A stretch of 64,000 bases of DNA from Vesta saturnalis (GCA_036346205.1 JARFJB010001973.1:1019501-1083500); one strand, 5' to 3'. Shown: positions 50,360 to 63,093, counted from the stretch's first letter. The notes: generated from the letters alone by a model not told the origin. Numbers and translations: made by a program.

Positions 50360-51015
50360 TTAAAACCTTACTGAAATGACGATAGCTAGAAGTTCGATCT
50401 GAATTCCGTGAAGCAGAATATAAAGCTGAAAGAAGGCGTACGAAAAACAATAATCATCGTTACCTCTAACATTAACTACTGCTTTTTTGACTACTATGAA
50501 GTTAGGTACTTTAATGTACATAAAACCTTTTAGAGGCACGTACATGTTAAAGTTTACTTTTAAATGTAAAACTTCATGCAAAGCCCACCCTGAACCTGTT
50601 TCCACAAATTCCCCCAATTTGGTTTGCAGTAGCTTGATACCATTTCCACAAATCAGTACCAACATCAATAATTTCGTCTTTAAATCAATTTCCAAACTGT
50701 CAGAGTGTACAGAATGAGCTGCCAAAGTTGTGTTGACTTTCAACATGGACATGCCTGTACGTATTCTACTTTTGAAACACGATTCAATAGGTTGCCACAT
50801 TAAATTTGGTGATTACCCCCGCCTATTTTAGAAGCATTTCTTGATGGTTTCAATTTTATAAGAGCTAAATTACTCTCTATGTGTAGGATATTACTAATAT
50901 GTTGTTGAACTAACCTAATATTTTTTCTTAAGGTAAAAGTGTGTAGAATTATCTCAACTTTATGTTTAATCTGCTTCGACGGCTTTCTGGTCAACTCCAC
51001 AACTAAAGTGCTCAT
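50360..51015 (-). pseudogene. fragment of a virus-like DNA-element gene (Polinton/adintovirus-like neighbourhood)
   Basis: Two minus-strand ORFs, 51015-50800 (71 codons) and 50800-50360 (146 codons), overlap at TAATG (stop and next ATG). The first begins MSTLVVELTRKPSKQIKHKV and the second contains PIESCFKSRIRTG, GSGWALHEVLHLKVNFN, PLKGFMYIKVP and KKAVVNVRGNDDYCFSYAF. These blocks recall proteins encoded next to or fused with viral-type family B DNA polymerases in insect virus-like DNA elements; that is from general knowledge of the family and no database check was possible. The protein stops soon after the CFSYAF block, where relatives continue, so it is probably truncated. A TATA box lies upstream. 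Function unknown. Confidence 0.5.
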
Positions 51016-51184
51016 CTATGAAATTGATTCCATTGTAGTAATGTATAGTAAAAATGTTATCTGATTAGGTTTACACACAAAATTGCAATAGTAAACACGT
51101 AAGCGATTTTACAACAATGTGCAGTATGTTCAATAATAATAGCAGCTTTACATATTTTCTAGAACGTACAACTACAAAATTTCG

Positions 51185-51193
51185 CCTTATATA
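51185..51193 (-). promoter_or_regulatory. TATA box upstream of the virus-like ORFs
   Basis: TATATAAGG on the minus strand lies about 170 bp upstream of the ATG at 51015. It is preceded by GGGGTCAACC, which contains a nuclear-receptor half-site (GGTCA). Assignment is by motif and position only. Confidence 0.4.
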
Positions 51194-51299
51194 GATAGGT
51201 TGACCCCGCAATGCCAGTTACGTGATTCACTGATTATGAATGCTTATTTTGCCATTTCCAAGATATTGGCATTCAAGGCTCCCTCCTTCCGATTTCCAC

Positions 51300-51790
51300 T
51301 AACTAATTATGTTTTTAGATTCCTAAGAATTGATATCCCCAGAGACCGATGAAATTACGACTTCCCTCCGTCTCGTTTGGAAGAACCGGTTCTACTTCTA
51401 GACTTCTAACAATTGTAATCGGACACCCGTAAAGGTCAATGAACTTTTACATTGAAAAGGTGAATTAACTTTATGCATTTGTTCTATTTTTAGATTTCTA
51501 AAAATAGCCTTTGACCTTGAAGAGGTTAATGCACTATGACATTGAAGAGACCAATGACCATTTATTCTAACAACTGTAATACAATACTCCTAGAGGTTAA
51601 TGAACTTTGACCTTGAAAGGGGTCAATGAACTTTATGAATTTGTACTCTTTAGATTTCTAAGAATTACGTGACTCGTCCAGACGACAACGCACTTCCCCG
51701 TGTCTACCAACTCATTCTACCGACATAACTATATTACGAAGAGCTTGACCCAATTTAGCCAATACAAGAACCATTTAATATTATCTTACT
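51300..51790. repeat. diverged tandem repeat with TGACCTTGA motifs
   Basis: Blocks recur about every 95-170 bp: TTTTAGATT(C/T)CTAA(G/A)AAT (51316, 51491, 51650), TCTAACAA(T/C)TGTAAT (51404, 51565) and (G)TTAATGAACTTT(G/T)ACCTTGAAAGG or close variants (51437, 51595, 51620). TGACCTTGA (complement TCAAGGTCA) appears at about 51511 and 51608. Non-coding, between the virus-like promoter and the octanucleotide array. Confidence 0.6.
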
Positions 51791-51844
51791 TTTTAGCATA
51801 GACAACTTTTAATTCTTCCTACTCCCACGAACTGATACTATTTT

Positions 51845-54800
51845 AAGATACTCAGATTCACAGATACACAGGTACACAGAAACACAGATACACAGATACA
51901 CAGATACAAATACACAGATACACAGATACACAGATACACAGATACACAGATACACAGATACACAGATACACAGATACACAGATACACAGATACACAGATA
52001 CACAGATACACAGGTACACAGATACACAGATACACAGATACACAGATACACAGGTACACAGATACACAGATACGCAGATACACAGATACACAGATACACA
52101 GATACACAGATACACAGATACACAGATACACAGATACACAGATACACAGATACACAGATACACAGATACACAGATACACAGATACACAGATACACAGATA
52201 CACAGATACAGATACACAGATACACAGATACACAGATACACAGATACACAGATACACAGATACACAGATACACAGATACACAGATACACAGATACACAGA
52301 TACACAGATACACAGATACACAGATATACAAGATACACAGATACACAGATACACAGATATACAGATACACAGATACACAGATACACAGATACACAGATAC
52401 ACAGATACACAGATACACAGATACACAGATACACAGATACACAGATACACAGTAAGTACAGATACACAGATACCCAGATACACAGATACACAGATACACA
52501 GATACACAGATACACAGAGACACAGATAAACAGATAAGACACAGATACACAGATACACAGATACACAGATACACAGATACACAGATACACAGATACACAG
52601 ATACACAGGTACACAGATACACAGATACACAGATACACAGATACACAGATACACAGATACACAGATACGCAGATACACAGATACGCAGATACACAGATAC
52701 ACAGATACATAGGCACACAAATACACAGATACAGACAGATACACAGATACTCAGGTACACAGGTCCACAGATACACAGATATACAGGCACACAGATACAC
52801 AGATACACAGATACACAGGTACACAGATACACGGATAAACAGATACACAGGTACACAGATACACAAATAGACAGATACATAGATACACAGTTACACAGAT
52901 ACACAGATACACAGATACACAGATACACAGATACACAGATACACAGATACACAGATACACAGATACACAGATACACAGATACACAGATACACAGATACAC
53001 AGATACACAGATACACAGATACACAGATACACAGATACACAGATACACAGATACACAGATACACAGATACACAGATACACAGATACACGGATACACAGAT
53101 ACACAGATACACAGATACACAGATACACAGATACACAGATACACAGATACACAGATACACAGATACACAGATACACAGATACACAGATACACAGATACAC
53201 AGATACACAGATACACAGATACAGATACAGTACAGATACACAGATACAGATACACAGATACAGACACGATACAGATACAGATAACAGCCAGATACAGATA
53301 CAGATAAAGTACAGATACACGATACAGACACAGATACACAGTACACAGTACAGATACACAGTACGACAGATACACAGAACACAGATACACAGATACACAG
53401 ATACAGAGTAACAGATACACGATACACAGATACCAGATAAGATAACAGATACACAGATACACAGATACACAGATAACAGATACAGATACAGATACACAGA
53501 TACACAGATAACAGATACACAGATACACAGATACAAGATACACAGATACAGATAGATACACAGATACACAGATACACAGATACAGATACACAGATACACA
53601 GATACACAGATACACAGATACACAGATACACGATACACAGATACACAGATACACAGATACACAGATACACAGATACACAGATAACAGATACACAGATACA
53701 CAGATACACAGATACACAGATACACAGATACACAGATACAGATACACAGATACACAGATACAGATACACAGATACACAGAACAGATACACAGATACAGAT
53801 ACACAGATACACAGTACACAGATACACAGATACACAGATACACAGATACACAGATACACAGATACACAGATACAGATACACAGATACAGATACACAGATA
53901 CACAGATACACAGATACAGATACACAGATACACAGATACACAGATACACAGATACACAGATAACAGATACACAGATACACAGATACACAGATACAGATAC
54001 ACAGATACACAGATACACAGATACACAGATACACAGATACAGATACACAGATACGACAGATACACAGTAATACAGATACACAGATACACAGATACACAGA
54101 TACAGATACAGATACACAGATACACAGATACACAGATACACAGATACACAGATACACAGATACACAGATACACAGATACACAGATACACAGATACCAGAT
54201 ACACAGATACACAGATACACAGATACACAGATACACAGATAAATACACAGATACACAGATACACAGATACAGATACACAGATACACAGATACAACAGATA
54301 CACAGATACACAGATACACAGATACACAGATACACAGATACACAGATACACAGATACACAGATACACAGATACACAGATACACAGATACTACAGATACAC
54401 AGATACACAGATACACAGATACACAGATACACAGATACACAGATACACAGATACACAGATACACAGATACACAGATACACAGATACAGATACACAGATAC
54501 ACAGATACACAGATACAAGAACATCAGATACACATATACACATATACACAGATACACAGATACACAGATACACAGATACACAGATACACAGATACACAGA
54601 TACACAGATACACAGATACACATACACAGATACACAGATACACAGATACACAGATACACAGATACACAGATATACAGATACACAGGTACATAGATAGACA
54701 GATACACAGATACACAGATACACAGATACACAGATACACAGATACACAGATACACAGATACACAGGTATACAGATACACAGATACACAGATACACAGATA

Positions 54801-54985
54801 TACAGATACACAGATACACAGATACACAGATACACAGATACACAGATACACAGATACACAGATACACAGATACACACATGCACATATACACAGATACACA
54901 GATACACAGTTACACAGACACACAGGTACACAGATACACAAATACAGATACACGGATACACAGGTGCTCAGATACACAGATACTG
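51845..54985. repeat. 3.1-kb array of the octanucleotide CACAGATA
   Basis: The 8-bp unit CACAGATA repeats about 390 times. Flanks (51845-52320, 52700-52900, 54650-54985) carry point variants such as CACAGGTA, CACAGATT and TGCACA. The middle (about 53220-54330) is rich in 1-3-base deletions (CAGATACAGATA, ACGATA), while 52900-53215 is nearly perfect. Because the unit length is not divisible by 3, every frame is open and very long ORFs (up to 1039 codons, YLCICVSV repeats) arise; these are not genes. Confidence 0.97.
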
Positions 54986-56149
54986 CTTAATTCTTTACTC
55001 CACTGAAACGAATTTACCTGAAGTTACATTCACATATAAACGAAGACTAATGATAATTAATTTGTACCAGTAAGAAGATAATATAAATTTAAGGAACATG
55101 TAAATCAACACAAAATTCAAGCCAATGTTAATTCAGTTTAAAATTAAAGAATATGTAAATATTAATTCATGACTCGCAATTAAACGGTTTTAACTAAATC
55201 AAAACCTTTCGGTGACAATATATTCTGCAACGTATTTTAGTAAAAATATTTTTAATTAAGATAATAGATCCAAGGTAATTAAATTACATATTGTAGCTTA
55301 AAATATATTTAAGTAAGTTATGGTTAGTAAGACATCTAAAGTAATTAAATTAAATAATGTAATAAACAAAAACCTGTAACACAAATCGAGGGGGTAATAG
55401 CAATACTTGCGTCAAGCTTGTTTGAAAAGCAAATATCGACATCAAAATTACAAAATGAGTGGGCACCAAGCGGACGTAAGGATTCAGAAACAAAAACACA
55501 GTATTTTTCAACACGCATTCGTCGATAATTCAAAAATAATGGAAGCATAAATCAGTTTATGGCAATGTTTTGATTATTTATTGACGAAGATGCGCTCCAT
55601 AAACGCGATAAATAAAAAATCGTAAAGTGATATTCTCGGGTAGTATTTATACAATTTTTATGTTTATTTTTATGACAAAAATTTTATTCGTATCTAATAT
55701 ATTTAAAGGGGTTTATTTATTGCCTTTTAATTAGTATTGGACACTAACAAGGATAATTAAAATATTTTCTAATTATTTTTCGTAGCTAGCGGAGATGATA
55801 ATGCAAGAAGTTTGAAGGTGAAGTGTAGAGGGTGATCATTGTAATGGTAGTTATTTACACACGGGATATACTCGTAATGAGTGTTTAGTTGCGGGAGCAA
55901 GAATGCGTTTACCGCTGAGATGCGCCATTCGCGTCTGGTTTAGATAGCAATGGTGGAGTGGTGGTGGCTACTTGCTGGTTCTCTGACTCGGGGCGGTGTA
56001 AAGTATTAAAACGTTTTATGGGTTTCGTATTAAAGAACGTACCGAGCGATAGAATAGGTGGCCGCCGGAATTGTTCAGTCCCTGGATGCCAAGGGAAGAT
56101 GTGGCATTGGCGGCGTTTCTTCGTTAGTGGCGGAACAGAGCTTATCTGT
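54986..56149. other. unassigned DNA
   Basis: AT-rich to 55800, then becoming GC-richer toward the Gypsy remnant. No coding region recognised; 55850-56150 may be the untranslated 3' end of the retroelement. Confidence 0.4.
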
Positions 56150-56279
56150 TTTGAAACTCGGGAATTGTACGGCTGTTAACTTTTCTTGTTTTCATTCGCT
56201 AATGGATTCGTCTGATTTGTAGGGTGATTGATAACAGCGTTCTACAAACCCTTAACAAGTGCTTCCCCCGCTTTTTTTA

Positions 56280-58990
56280 TCTACCGGGTTCTCGCAGTTC
56301 AACTATTAAGGGAGATCTTTTTAATTTTGCTTGAAATATGATGCGTTCTTCGATAAACGAGATCTCCTTTGCGGGGGCGGTATGCTTGACGACGGAGATT
56401 ATAGTGTCTATGCACTTCTCAAATTTTGTGCCAACGAAACTATGGCCAGAAACTACATTAAGCTTATCATATGCTTTTCTTGTTCTTCAGGGGACACGCC
56501 GGTACCGTGGCGTTGTGTGGCATCCAGTTCTCGGACTAAATTAAGTAATGCCGCGGGAATCCAGTAGATCCATGAGTTACTGTTTTGATTGCGAATGCTA
56601 TTACGGGAAAGTTAATATCCCATTCCTTCAGCTTGTTTTTTGTAAATCGTGCGACCATCAATCCGATCACTTTGTTGATCCTTTCTATTGCGGTCCGTTA
56701 TCGGAGATCAGCTTGCGCAGGTTGTCGAAACTGTAAATCACTTGTTGTCTAAGTGCCTGGATAATGGATGGACTGGTAACATTACAGAGTGATGTAATTC
56801 CGAACCATTTCGTTAGTTGGTCCTGGAAAACCATTATAAATCTGGTTCCATTTTTCGTGCGTGGGAGCGGTCCAATGAGATCGGTTTTAACGTTATTCCA
56901 GGTGTGGCCTGGTTGAGAAAAGTGCAACTTGCCTTGAGGTTTCTGGGTAGAGCTCATGACGTCTTGTTTTACGGTGGATTAGTAGTAATTCCCGTAGTAT
57001 GAGGCAAAGAGTTTTTTTGATTCCAAGAAGTTCTGCAGTAGGGGAGCCTAGCTCCGGTGTGGTGTTCGGGAAGGATCGATACAAATATCCCCCGTGTATG
57101 TTGTACCGCGGGTGTGGGTCGGGATGCTCTCGTGCTTGCTGGAGAAGATTCTGGTACCAAGGGTAGTTTATCACTTCCATTGCTTCTACTTCCGGGGGCA
57201 ATAAGTCCGTGGGTTATGTCGTGTCATCGTGGAGAAGAGATAGCGCGTCGTCAAGGGGATGTGAGTCAGAGCACCTTTTCGAAAATCGAATTGTTGTAAT
57301 TCAATTACCAACCGGTCAGTCGGGATGTCGACTGTTCTAGTGTGCAAAGCCATTTAAGACTCCGATGGTCCGTGAGAGCGGTGAGGGTAGCCTTCCAAAT
57401 ATCCTTTCAACTTCTGTACCGACCACACCAACGCCAGGCACTCTTGCTCGACGGAGGAATAATTTCATTCCGCCGGGGTTAGGGCTCGGCTAATGTGAAC
57501 AACCACTTCATTATCGGTGCCTGTACCTGAGTGATGACGGGTCCAATTCCGGTGGCGCTTCCGTCCGTCTGCAAAAAAAAAGCTGGTAGAAACCCGTGCA
57601 TGCTAGTATGGGGGGTGAAAGTTCGTTCTTGTGTTTTGGTCCATTATATTTTGTGTTTTTCTTTAACAGAGCGGCGAGGAGCTGGCTTAACTGGGCGAAA
57701 CCGTTAACGATGATGTCATCAAGGTAAACGAAGGCTCCTCCAACCATTTCTGGTTCTATCATGGTGTTCAAGAAACGATGAAAAGTGACGGATGCGGTGT
57801 GAAGGCCGAAAGGGAGAACTTAAATTGAAATAATACTCTACTTGATACTGTGAAGGCGGCAATTGGCTTGCTTTTCTTTTCCAGCGGAATTTGTCAGCAT
57901 CCATGCTTTTAATCTGACATGCTTACGTCGCTTTCTCCCCGTAACTGGTCTAATATTCCCTGAATATACGATAGTGATGGGGAAGCGTCCTTAACTGGTA
58001 GACTTTACGGAGTCTATGCAGAATCGATATCACCTGACGGATTTTTTTATGGGGACCACGGGGGACCTCCGGGGGCTGTGGAACGAAATGTCTTCTGCTA
58101 ACAAACGGTCTACTTCGTAATGTCTTGCATGGCCGGATTTCGGGTATAATATCGTTGTTTAATGGAAGTGACCTTCGGTAATATCGTGATCCGGTGGACC
58201 ATGTCTTTAGCTCTACCTAACACGTGTTCAATTTGTAGCAACTCCTCCTCTCGGAATTTATTAAGTATTAGGTGTCGGTTTTCGTCCGGCCCGTGAATTC
58301 CTCCCAAGCCGGCGCTAGCATATTCCTCGATCAGACGCGGTTACCGGCTATTTTCAGTTGTTTCTTGTGTATATGTACCGTGGCGTGCACATGTTCCACA
58401 AAATCTAACCCGACTACATCGTTGGGTACTGGGGAATGTAGTATCCTAGTATCTGGGGTGTTTGTTTTCCTACGGTCGCTAGGAAGATATATAGTTTGCG
58501 CCCGACCCGGCGCACTGTAGTGGTATGTAGAGTGTTCGGATATATGTAGTTGGCCACAGGTAGGTTATTCACCTTGTATCATATAGGTTCTTGAGACCCT
58601 GGTGTCGGGTATTGCATGAACAGGTGTCTGAAATATCCATAGGGAAATGAAGAGTCGATCATCGGAGGGGCGAGAGGGACATATTTCGGTTCCTTCTTAT
58701 TGAATTGCTATACTGTATGTAGCCAGGCGTACCATTCCGTCTGTGATGTATGGGCTTCAGGTATTTTAGCCGGAGTTGTTATATTTTAGCCGGAGTTGTT
58801 AAAGGTTCCTGGTGTTTCCTTACCGGCGCAAGAAGTTTTCCGGCCGCGAACAGGGGAACTCTCGAGACAATACATCATTCTCTCTGTTATCGTGAACAAA
58901 AAGCTTTGAAGGTGTCTTTACATTTGTCGCTTATATGACCTGGTTTATCGTACCTCCAGTAGACGTTTTTGCGTTTATACGGGTTTATCT
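56280..58990 (-). pseudogene. Gypsy-type LTR retrotransposon gag-pol remnant, no LTRs seen
   Basis: Minus strand, in gag-pol order. A zinc-knuckle remnant RYDKPGHISDKC with the first cysteines lost (about 58940-58975). A pre-RT linker with HRITILPKVTSIKQRYYTRN (58110-58307). RT motif VYLDDIIVNGF with VGGAF upstream (about 57690-57735). RNase H with LTDHRSLKWLCTLEQS (about 57325-57375). A zinc-binding/connection region (56893-57201). An integrase core with DLIGPLPRTKNGTRFIMVF (about 56820-56890) and ISDNGPQ (56690-56710). An integrase C-terminal stretch NLRRQAYRPRKGDLVYRR (about 56330-56395). RT before RNase H before integrase is the Gypsy order. Frames change many times; LTRs were not found, and the 5' end is cut where the next transposase relic begins. 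Confidence 0.85.
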
Positions 58991-59039
58991 TCAGCTCAGC
59001 TTGTCGTTCGGTGTTACCTGCAGCTGCAGGCATAGGGAG

Positions 59040-59995
59040 GTCGAATTTTAACATTACCAACTACAAACAGATACCGAAAGATTCGCAATGAGGAAAATAT
59101 AATAAATGCACTTGCACACGTTGAAGCTAATCATCATTGCAGCATAAGAGATATGGAAAGAGGGCTATGTCGATTGTGCAGAGGATACAACATCATTCTA
59201 ACTCAATTAGATTTTTATCGAAGATTAGAATACTACCAGTAGATGAATGCCATGATCCAAGAAACACCCAATTTTTAAGAAGAATTTTATGGACCGACGA
59301 AGCTACGTTTAATAGCACGGCAGAAGTAAACCTTCATAGCACGCATTACTGGGCAGAAAACAATCCGCATTGAATGATCCAAATCGATAATAAGCGTACA
59401 TTTAGTGTTAATGTGTGGTGCGGCATTGTTCATGGAAACATAATTGGACCATTCATAGTTGAAGAAACTTAAACGGTGAGAGATATTTGAACTTTTTATC
59501 GAACCATCTTCCAATCCTTCTGGAACCCATTGGACACCCGGGTGACTATGTTGTTCCAGCACGATGGCTGCGATGCGCATTTTGCTCTAGGTGTTAGAGA
59601 CTATTTAAATATTCATTTTTCTAGCAAATGGATGGGAAGGGATAGCCTAGTTTTTTGGCCTGCAAGGTCTCCTGATTTGACCGTGATGGACTTTTATTTA
59701 TGGAGAAGTCTAAAAGACCTTGTCTATCAAAGAACACCAACAACCCGCCAAGATATGAGTCTTCGAATTAGAAATGCCGTTGCTTCTATTTCAAGAGCTG
59801 AAGTCGAAGCTACAATATTATCTACACGTGCAAGGCTTGACAGATGTGAAGAAAACAATGGCGGTCATTTTGAACATCTGCTCAATTGGATTAAGATAAA
59901 AATAACAATGCTTTTTCTCTATGTTCGGATTGAAAGTTATCACCCGGTATATTATTTTCATGTTCATGTTTTGTATTTTTTGAGTTTCTAGCTGG
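59040..59995 (+). pseudogene. DDE transposase relic with three catalytic motifs preserved
   Basis: From 59137: a short HTH-side stretch, then QFLRRILWTDEATFNSTAEV (first Asp, 59270-59325), HYWAENNPH and a stop, then in frame TFSVNVWCGIVHGNIIGPFI (59399-59458). After a frame change, MLFQHDGCDAHFALGVRDYL (second Asp, 59545-59610), FWPARSPDLTVMDFYLWRSL (third region, about 59650-59710), KDLVYQRTPTTRQDM, and NNGGHFEHLLN at the C-terminus (59855-59890). The ORF 59530-59991 is long and intact. The 5' part is missing, at the boundary with the Gypsy remnant, so no left TIR is visible. Confidence 0.85.
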
Positions 59996-60865
59996 TCTTG
60001 TAATGTATTATAAAAATAAAGGCTTAAATAGATACTTTAATACTGAGTGTTGCTGTAAAAAGGAAATAATTCCCCTGAAGTCCATACTGTAAATAGCGAC
60101 TTCTAGTTTGCGGCATTCTTTTGGATATTTTATGTGCAAGAGGAACATGGTATAAAAGGTGTACCATTGAATTTGGAATTTTTGAGAAATTAATGAAAAT
60201 TTATAATTTTTGTAGAGAACGCCACCTTGCAGATGTTATGTGAAATAAAACTACTGCAAAAATGCACAGCCATAAATTATCCTTCAAACGAGACTAAACT
60301 TATTAAAATCGATTAGAGCAATCCCGAGTTATCGTACATTTCCTATAACGAAATTATTCCCCCCCCCCTCTTCTTATTTCGAAAGATAGAGCAATAAGTA
60401 ATAAATCATAGTTGTACAATATTATGCGTCAATTTAGAAAACCCAAAATGGAACATACCTCCTTATTTGAATTTTCGGGGAAAATGACTTTTTTAAATTT
60501 GTATTAAAAAATACGCCCTTTGGTGATAATAACTGAAAGCCAAAATTATTTTTAGTAAATTTTTCATGGTTACTTTTATCTTAAATTTTTTTCCAGAAGA
60601 TCTAGGATTAATGGTTTCGGAGATACGGCCGGTGGCCAACCTTAACGGGGCATGCGGTATACAAGTTAATTTATATATCGACTGTATCAGTCATAAATAA
60701 TCAAATTTATTTTAATTGTTTATTGTCGTCGAGCTTTCGCTAAATGTATTAGCTTTTTCAGGATCTAAAATACTAAAATAAATAGAAAATTGGACAAAAT
60801 TAGAAACTTACAGAACTACTTGTTTTCTCAAAAATTAATTTAGTATATTAGAATAAATGATATTT
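59996..60865. other. unassigned DNA right of the transposase relic
   Basis: No gene. The stretch may include the right TIR of the element whose transposase lies at 59040-59995, but the left partner is lost, so this cannot be shown. A C9 run occurs at 60360-60368. Confidence 0.35.
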
Positions 60866-60869
60866 AAAC

Positions 60870-61700
60870 CTTCGATATCTGTTTTTTTTTATTAATAGCT
60901 AAATTTTCACTATAAATTTCAATCATCTTCAAAATAATTCTTTTACCTAAAAATTTTTCGTTAACCAAAACTTGTATGTTATTAAAATCAAATACATAAC
61001 TAAAAGATACAGAATACTATGTTAAACTAGAAGTAAGTGTTTTTAATTTACAATCACTTTTATGTGAATTTATCCTTAAATCTAAACGACAGGAGGTTTG
61101 TCCTATATAACGTGAATTGCTATTTAAACAGTTAATTATGTAAAGTACATTAGATCTTTTTAATAGTGGAAGTATTTAATAGGTTTTATTGTAATTTTGT
61201 ATTCATTATTTAATATATTTTTAAATATATCTAAAATTATTTGGGTTAAAATATTAACCAGTGGAAAACATATATTTATAATTTATATTAAATGCCAACA
61301 TTGTTATTAGTATTATTATTATTATTATTACTGGAATTTAGGGTTGAAATATTATTAAAAAGCAATTTATTTAATAAATGTGTTGAGTAAGAATTTTCAA
61401 GTAAAATTCCTTTTAATATTTCTAAATCTTTATTGATAAATTGTGGATGGAATTATTCTATAATACGATTTTTGAAGTATAATACAAAATTAATTCTAGG
61501 TTTAGGTTGATGGTGCTAAAAGTAATTTAAAAAGCTTCCTGAGTTGGTAGGCTTAATGTACCACTATAAAATTAAAACGTTTTCAGAATTTCTAATTACC
61601 TTAACATCTAAAAAGGTACAATACAATCAATTTCTTCTTCATTAGTGCATATTGGAGATTTGAATCATACGAATTAAACATTTCCTAATTTAATTTGGAT
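60870..61700 (-). mobile_element. Penelope-like element fragment, RT end plus GIY-YIG endonuclease
   Basis: Minus strand from 61700 down: PFLDVKVIRNSENVLIL, then WYIKPTNSGSFLNYF and HHQPKPRINFVLYFKNRIIE with single in-frame stops (about 61440-61620), all typical of Penelope RT after the catalytic motif. Further down, NVLYIINCLNSNSRYIGQTS and RLDLRINSHKSDCKLK (about 61020-61160) give the GIY-YIG endonuclease, then FDFNNIQVLVNEKFLGKRII to about 60905. Several stops make it inactive. Its left-hand half (60900-61320) is an inverted copy of 61735-62114. Confidence 0.85.
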
Positions 61701-61704
61701 TTAT

Positions 61705-62114
61705 CGAAAGGAATACTAGAATATGTTAATGACATAATAATACTAATAACAATGTTGGCATTCCTAATATAAATTATCAACATATAAGTTTTCCACTAGT
61801 TCATAACAACCCAAAAATTTTTAAAAATATTTAAAAATATATTAAATAATGAATACAAAATTACAATAAAACCGAATAATACTTAGAAAAATTATTTTCT
61901 AAACTAAAACATAAAATTCCTATATTAACAGTTTAATTTTCTATTCATGCTATATTGGACAAACCTGCTGTGGGTTAAGGATAAAAGTGATTGTAAATTA
62001 AAAACACTTACTTGTTGTTTACCAGAGCATTTTGTATCTTTTAGTCATGTATTTGAGTTTAAATATATACTAGTTTTGGCTAATGAAAAATTTTTAAGGA
62101 GAAGACTTGAGTAG
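61705..62114 (+). mobile_element. Penelope-like element fragment, inverted relative to its neighbour
   Basis: Plus strand: EYVNDIIIL near 61718-61745 corresponds to the YVDD motif with D changed to N. After about 180 bp of degenerate sequence, YIGQTCCGLRIK (about 61953-61990), SDCKLKTLT and CLPEHFVSFSHVFEFKYILV (about 62018-62080) and ANEKFLRRRLE plus TAG at 62112-62114 give the GIY-YIG endonuclease. Together with 60870-61320 it forms a long inverted repeat. Confidence 0.8.
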
Positions 62115-63090
62115 TACACGGGCACCTTAGCTTTCACTTTTGTGACGTCATTTGACCTTGGGAATTTCCCAGGGTCTGCCACGTGATTGACCACTGTATG
62201 AGTTGTTTACCTTGAGAAAGTTGTTTACCTTAAGAAACAGACTTACCTTGAGAAACAGGCTTACCTTGAGAAGGAGGACTAGAATTAGCATAGGTAAAAT
62301 TGGAATTATTTTAATGGAGGTTCTTGTAAAACAAGAGCTATCTCTAGGACATAGTCTAGCGCTGGAAATGTTTCCTAGTAATAAAGAGTTTCTTGTAAGA
62401 CGAGAGCTGTTACTTGAACCTGGCCTTGCGCTGGGAGTTGTTTTAAAAATAAAGAGATTGTTGTAAGACATGTGCAGAAACTACCATATAGGCCTTTGAC
62501 CATATCGTGATCCCTGATGCAATTGTCATAACGTGATCTTATAAGACAAATGTAGATTCCTGCCATAAACATTTGTATTCTAGTAACGGAGCCCTAATGC
62601 TAATCTGTAAGATAGCTATATAAGAACTTGTTTGTGACATCATCTAGTGGTGTATGTAGACTAATAAACTTAGTGTGAGGGGGGGGGGGTAGGGTGACAG
62701 CTATTTTTGGTAATAATAGTCCATTCTTAACCCTTGCTCTGATTTGAGGGCTAGCATTTTGATTGATTAAGCTGACCTTGGTTATGGACTTAAACTGCTA
62801 CTTCCATAAGATAAACTTCACATCCTATTATAAAACTGACGATCAGTTGGTCTTGGAATTTTTTACATGTATCAAGGTTATTGATATTTTTATAGATGCG
62901 GTCGGCCTTGGAAAAGTTGACACGTATTTTATTCACGCATATTAATTAATTATGCTAAGAAAAATGTTATTAGAATTATTACGTTCCTTTAAGACCTATT
63001 TCATTTACAGCATGCTTATTTTACTTTGAGCCATAAGCATGGCCTTTAAGTTGGCCATGAAGTTAGCCTTGTGAATTTCAAAACAAGTTA
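62115..63090. other. 5' flank of the virus-like gene with short tandem repeats
   Basis: 62199-62275 holds about four copies of an 18-bp unit (GTTGTTTACCTTGAGAAA and variants). 62320-62465 holds a diverged duplication of about 69 bp (TTCTTGTAA(A/G)AC(A/G)AGAGCT). TGACCTTGG occurs at about 62154 and 62773, and a G10 run at about 62680-62689. No coding region is recognised. It may be the terminal or upstream region of the virus-like element. Confidence 0.4.
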
Positions 63091-63093
63091 ATT

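Noticed and set aside
51809..54977. Very long minus-strand ORFs (up to 1039 codons) of YLCICVSV repeats
   Set aside because: They come from the 8-bp unit, which leaves all frames open; there is no non-repeat sequence of any length.
51845..54985. CRISPR-like or telomeric array
   Set aside because: The unit is 8 bp with no spacers and differs from the arthropod telomere unit TTAGG.
55958..57299. Several plus-strand ORFs of 60-80 codons
   Set aside because: They overlap the minus-strand Gypsy pol remnant, whose motifs are recognisable; no domain is seen on the plus strand.
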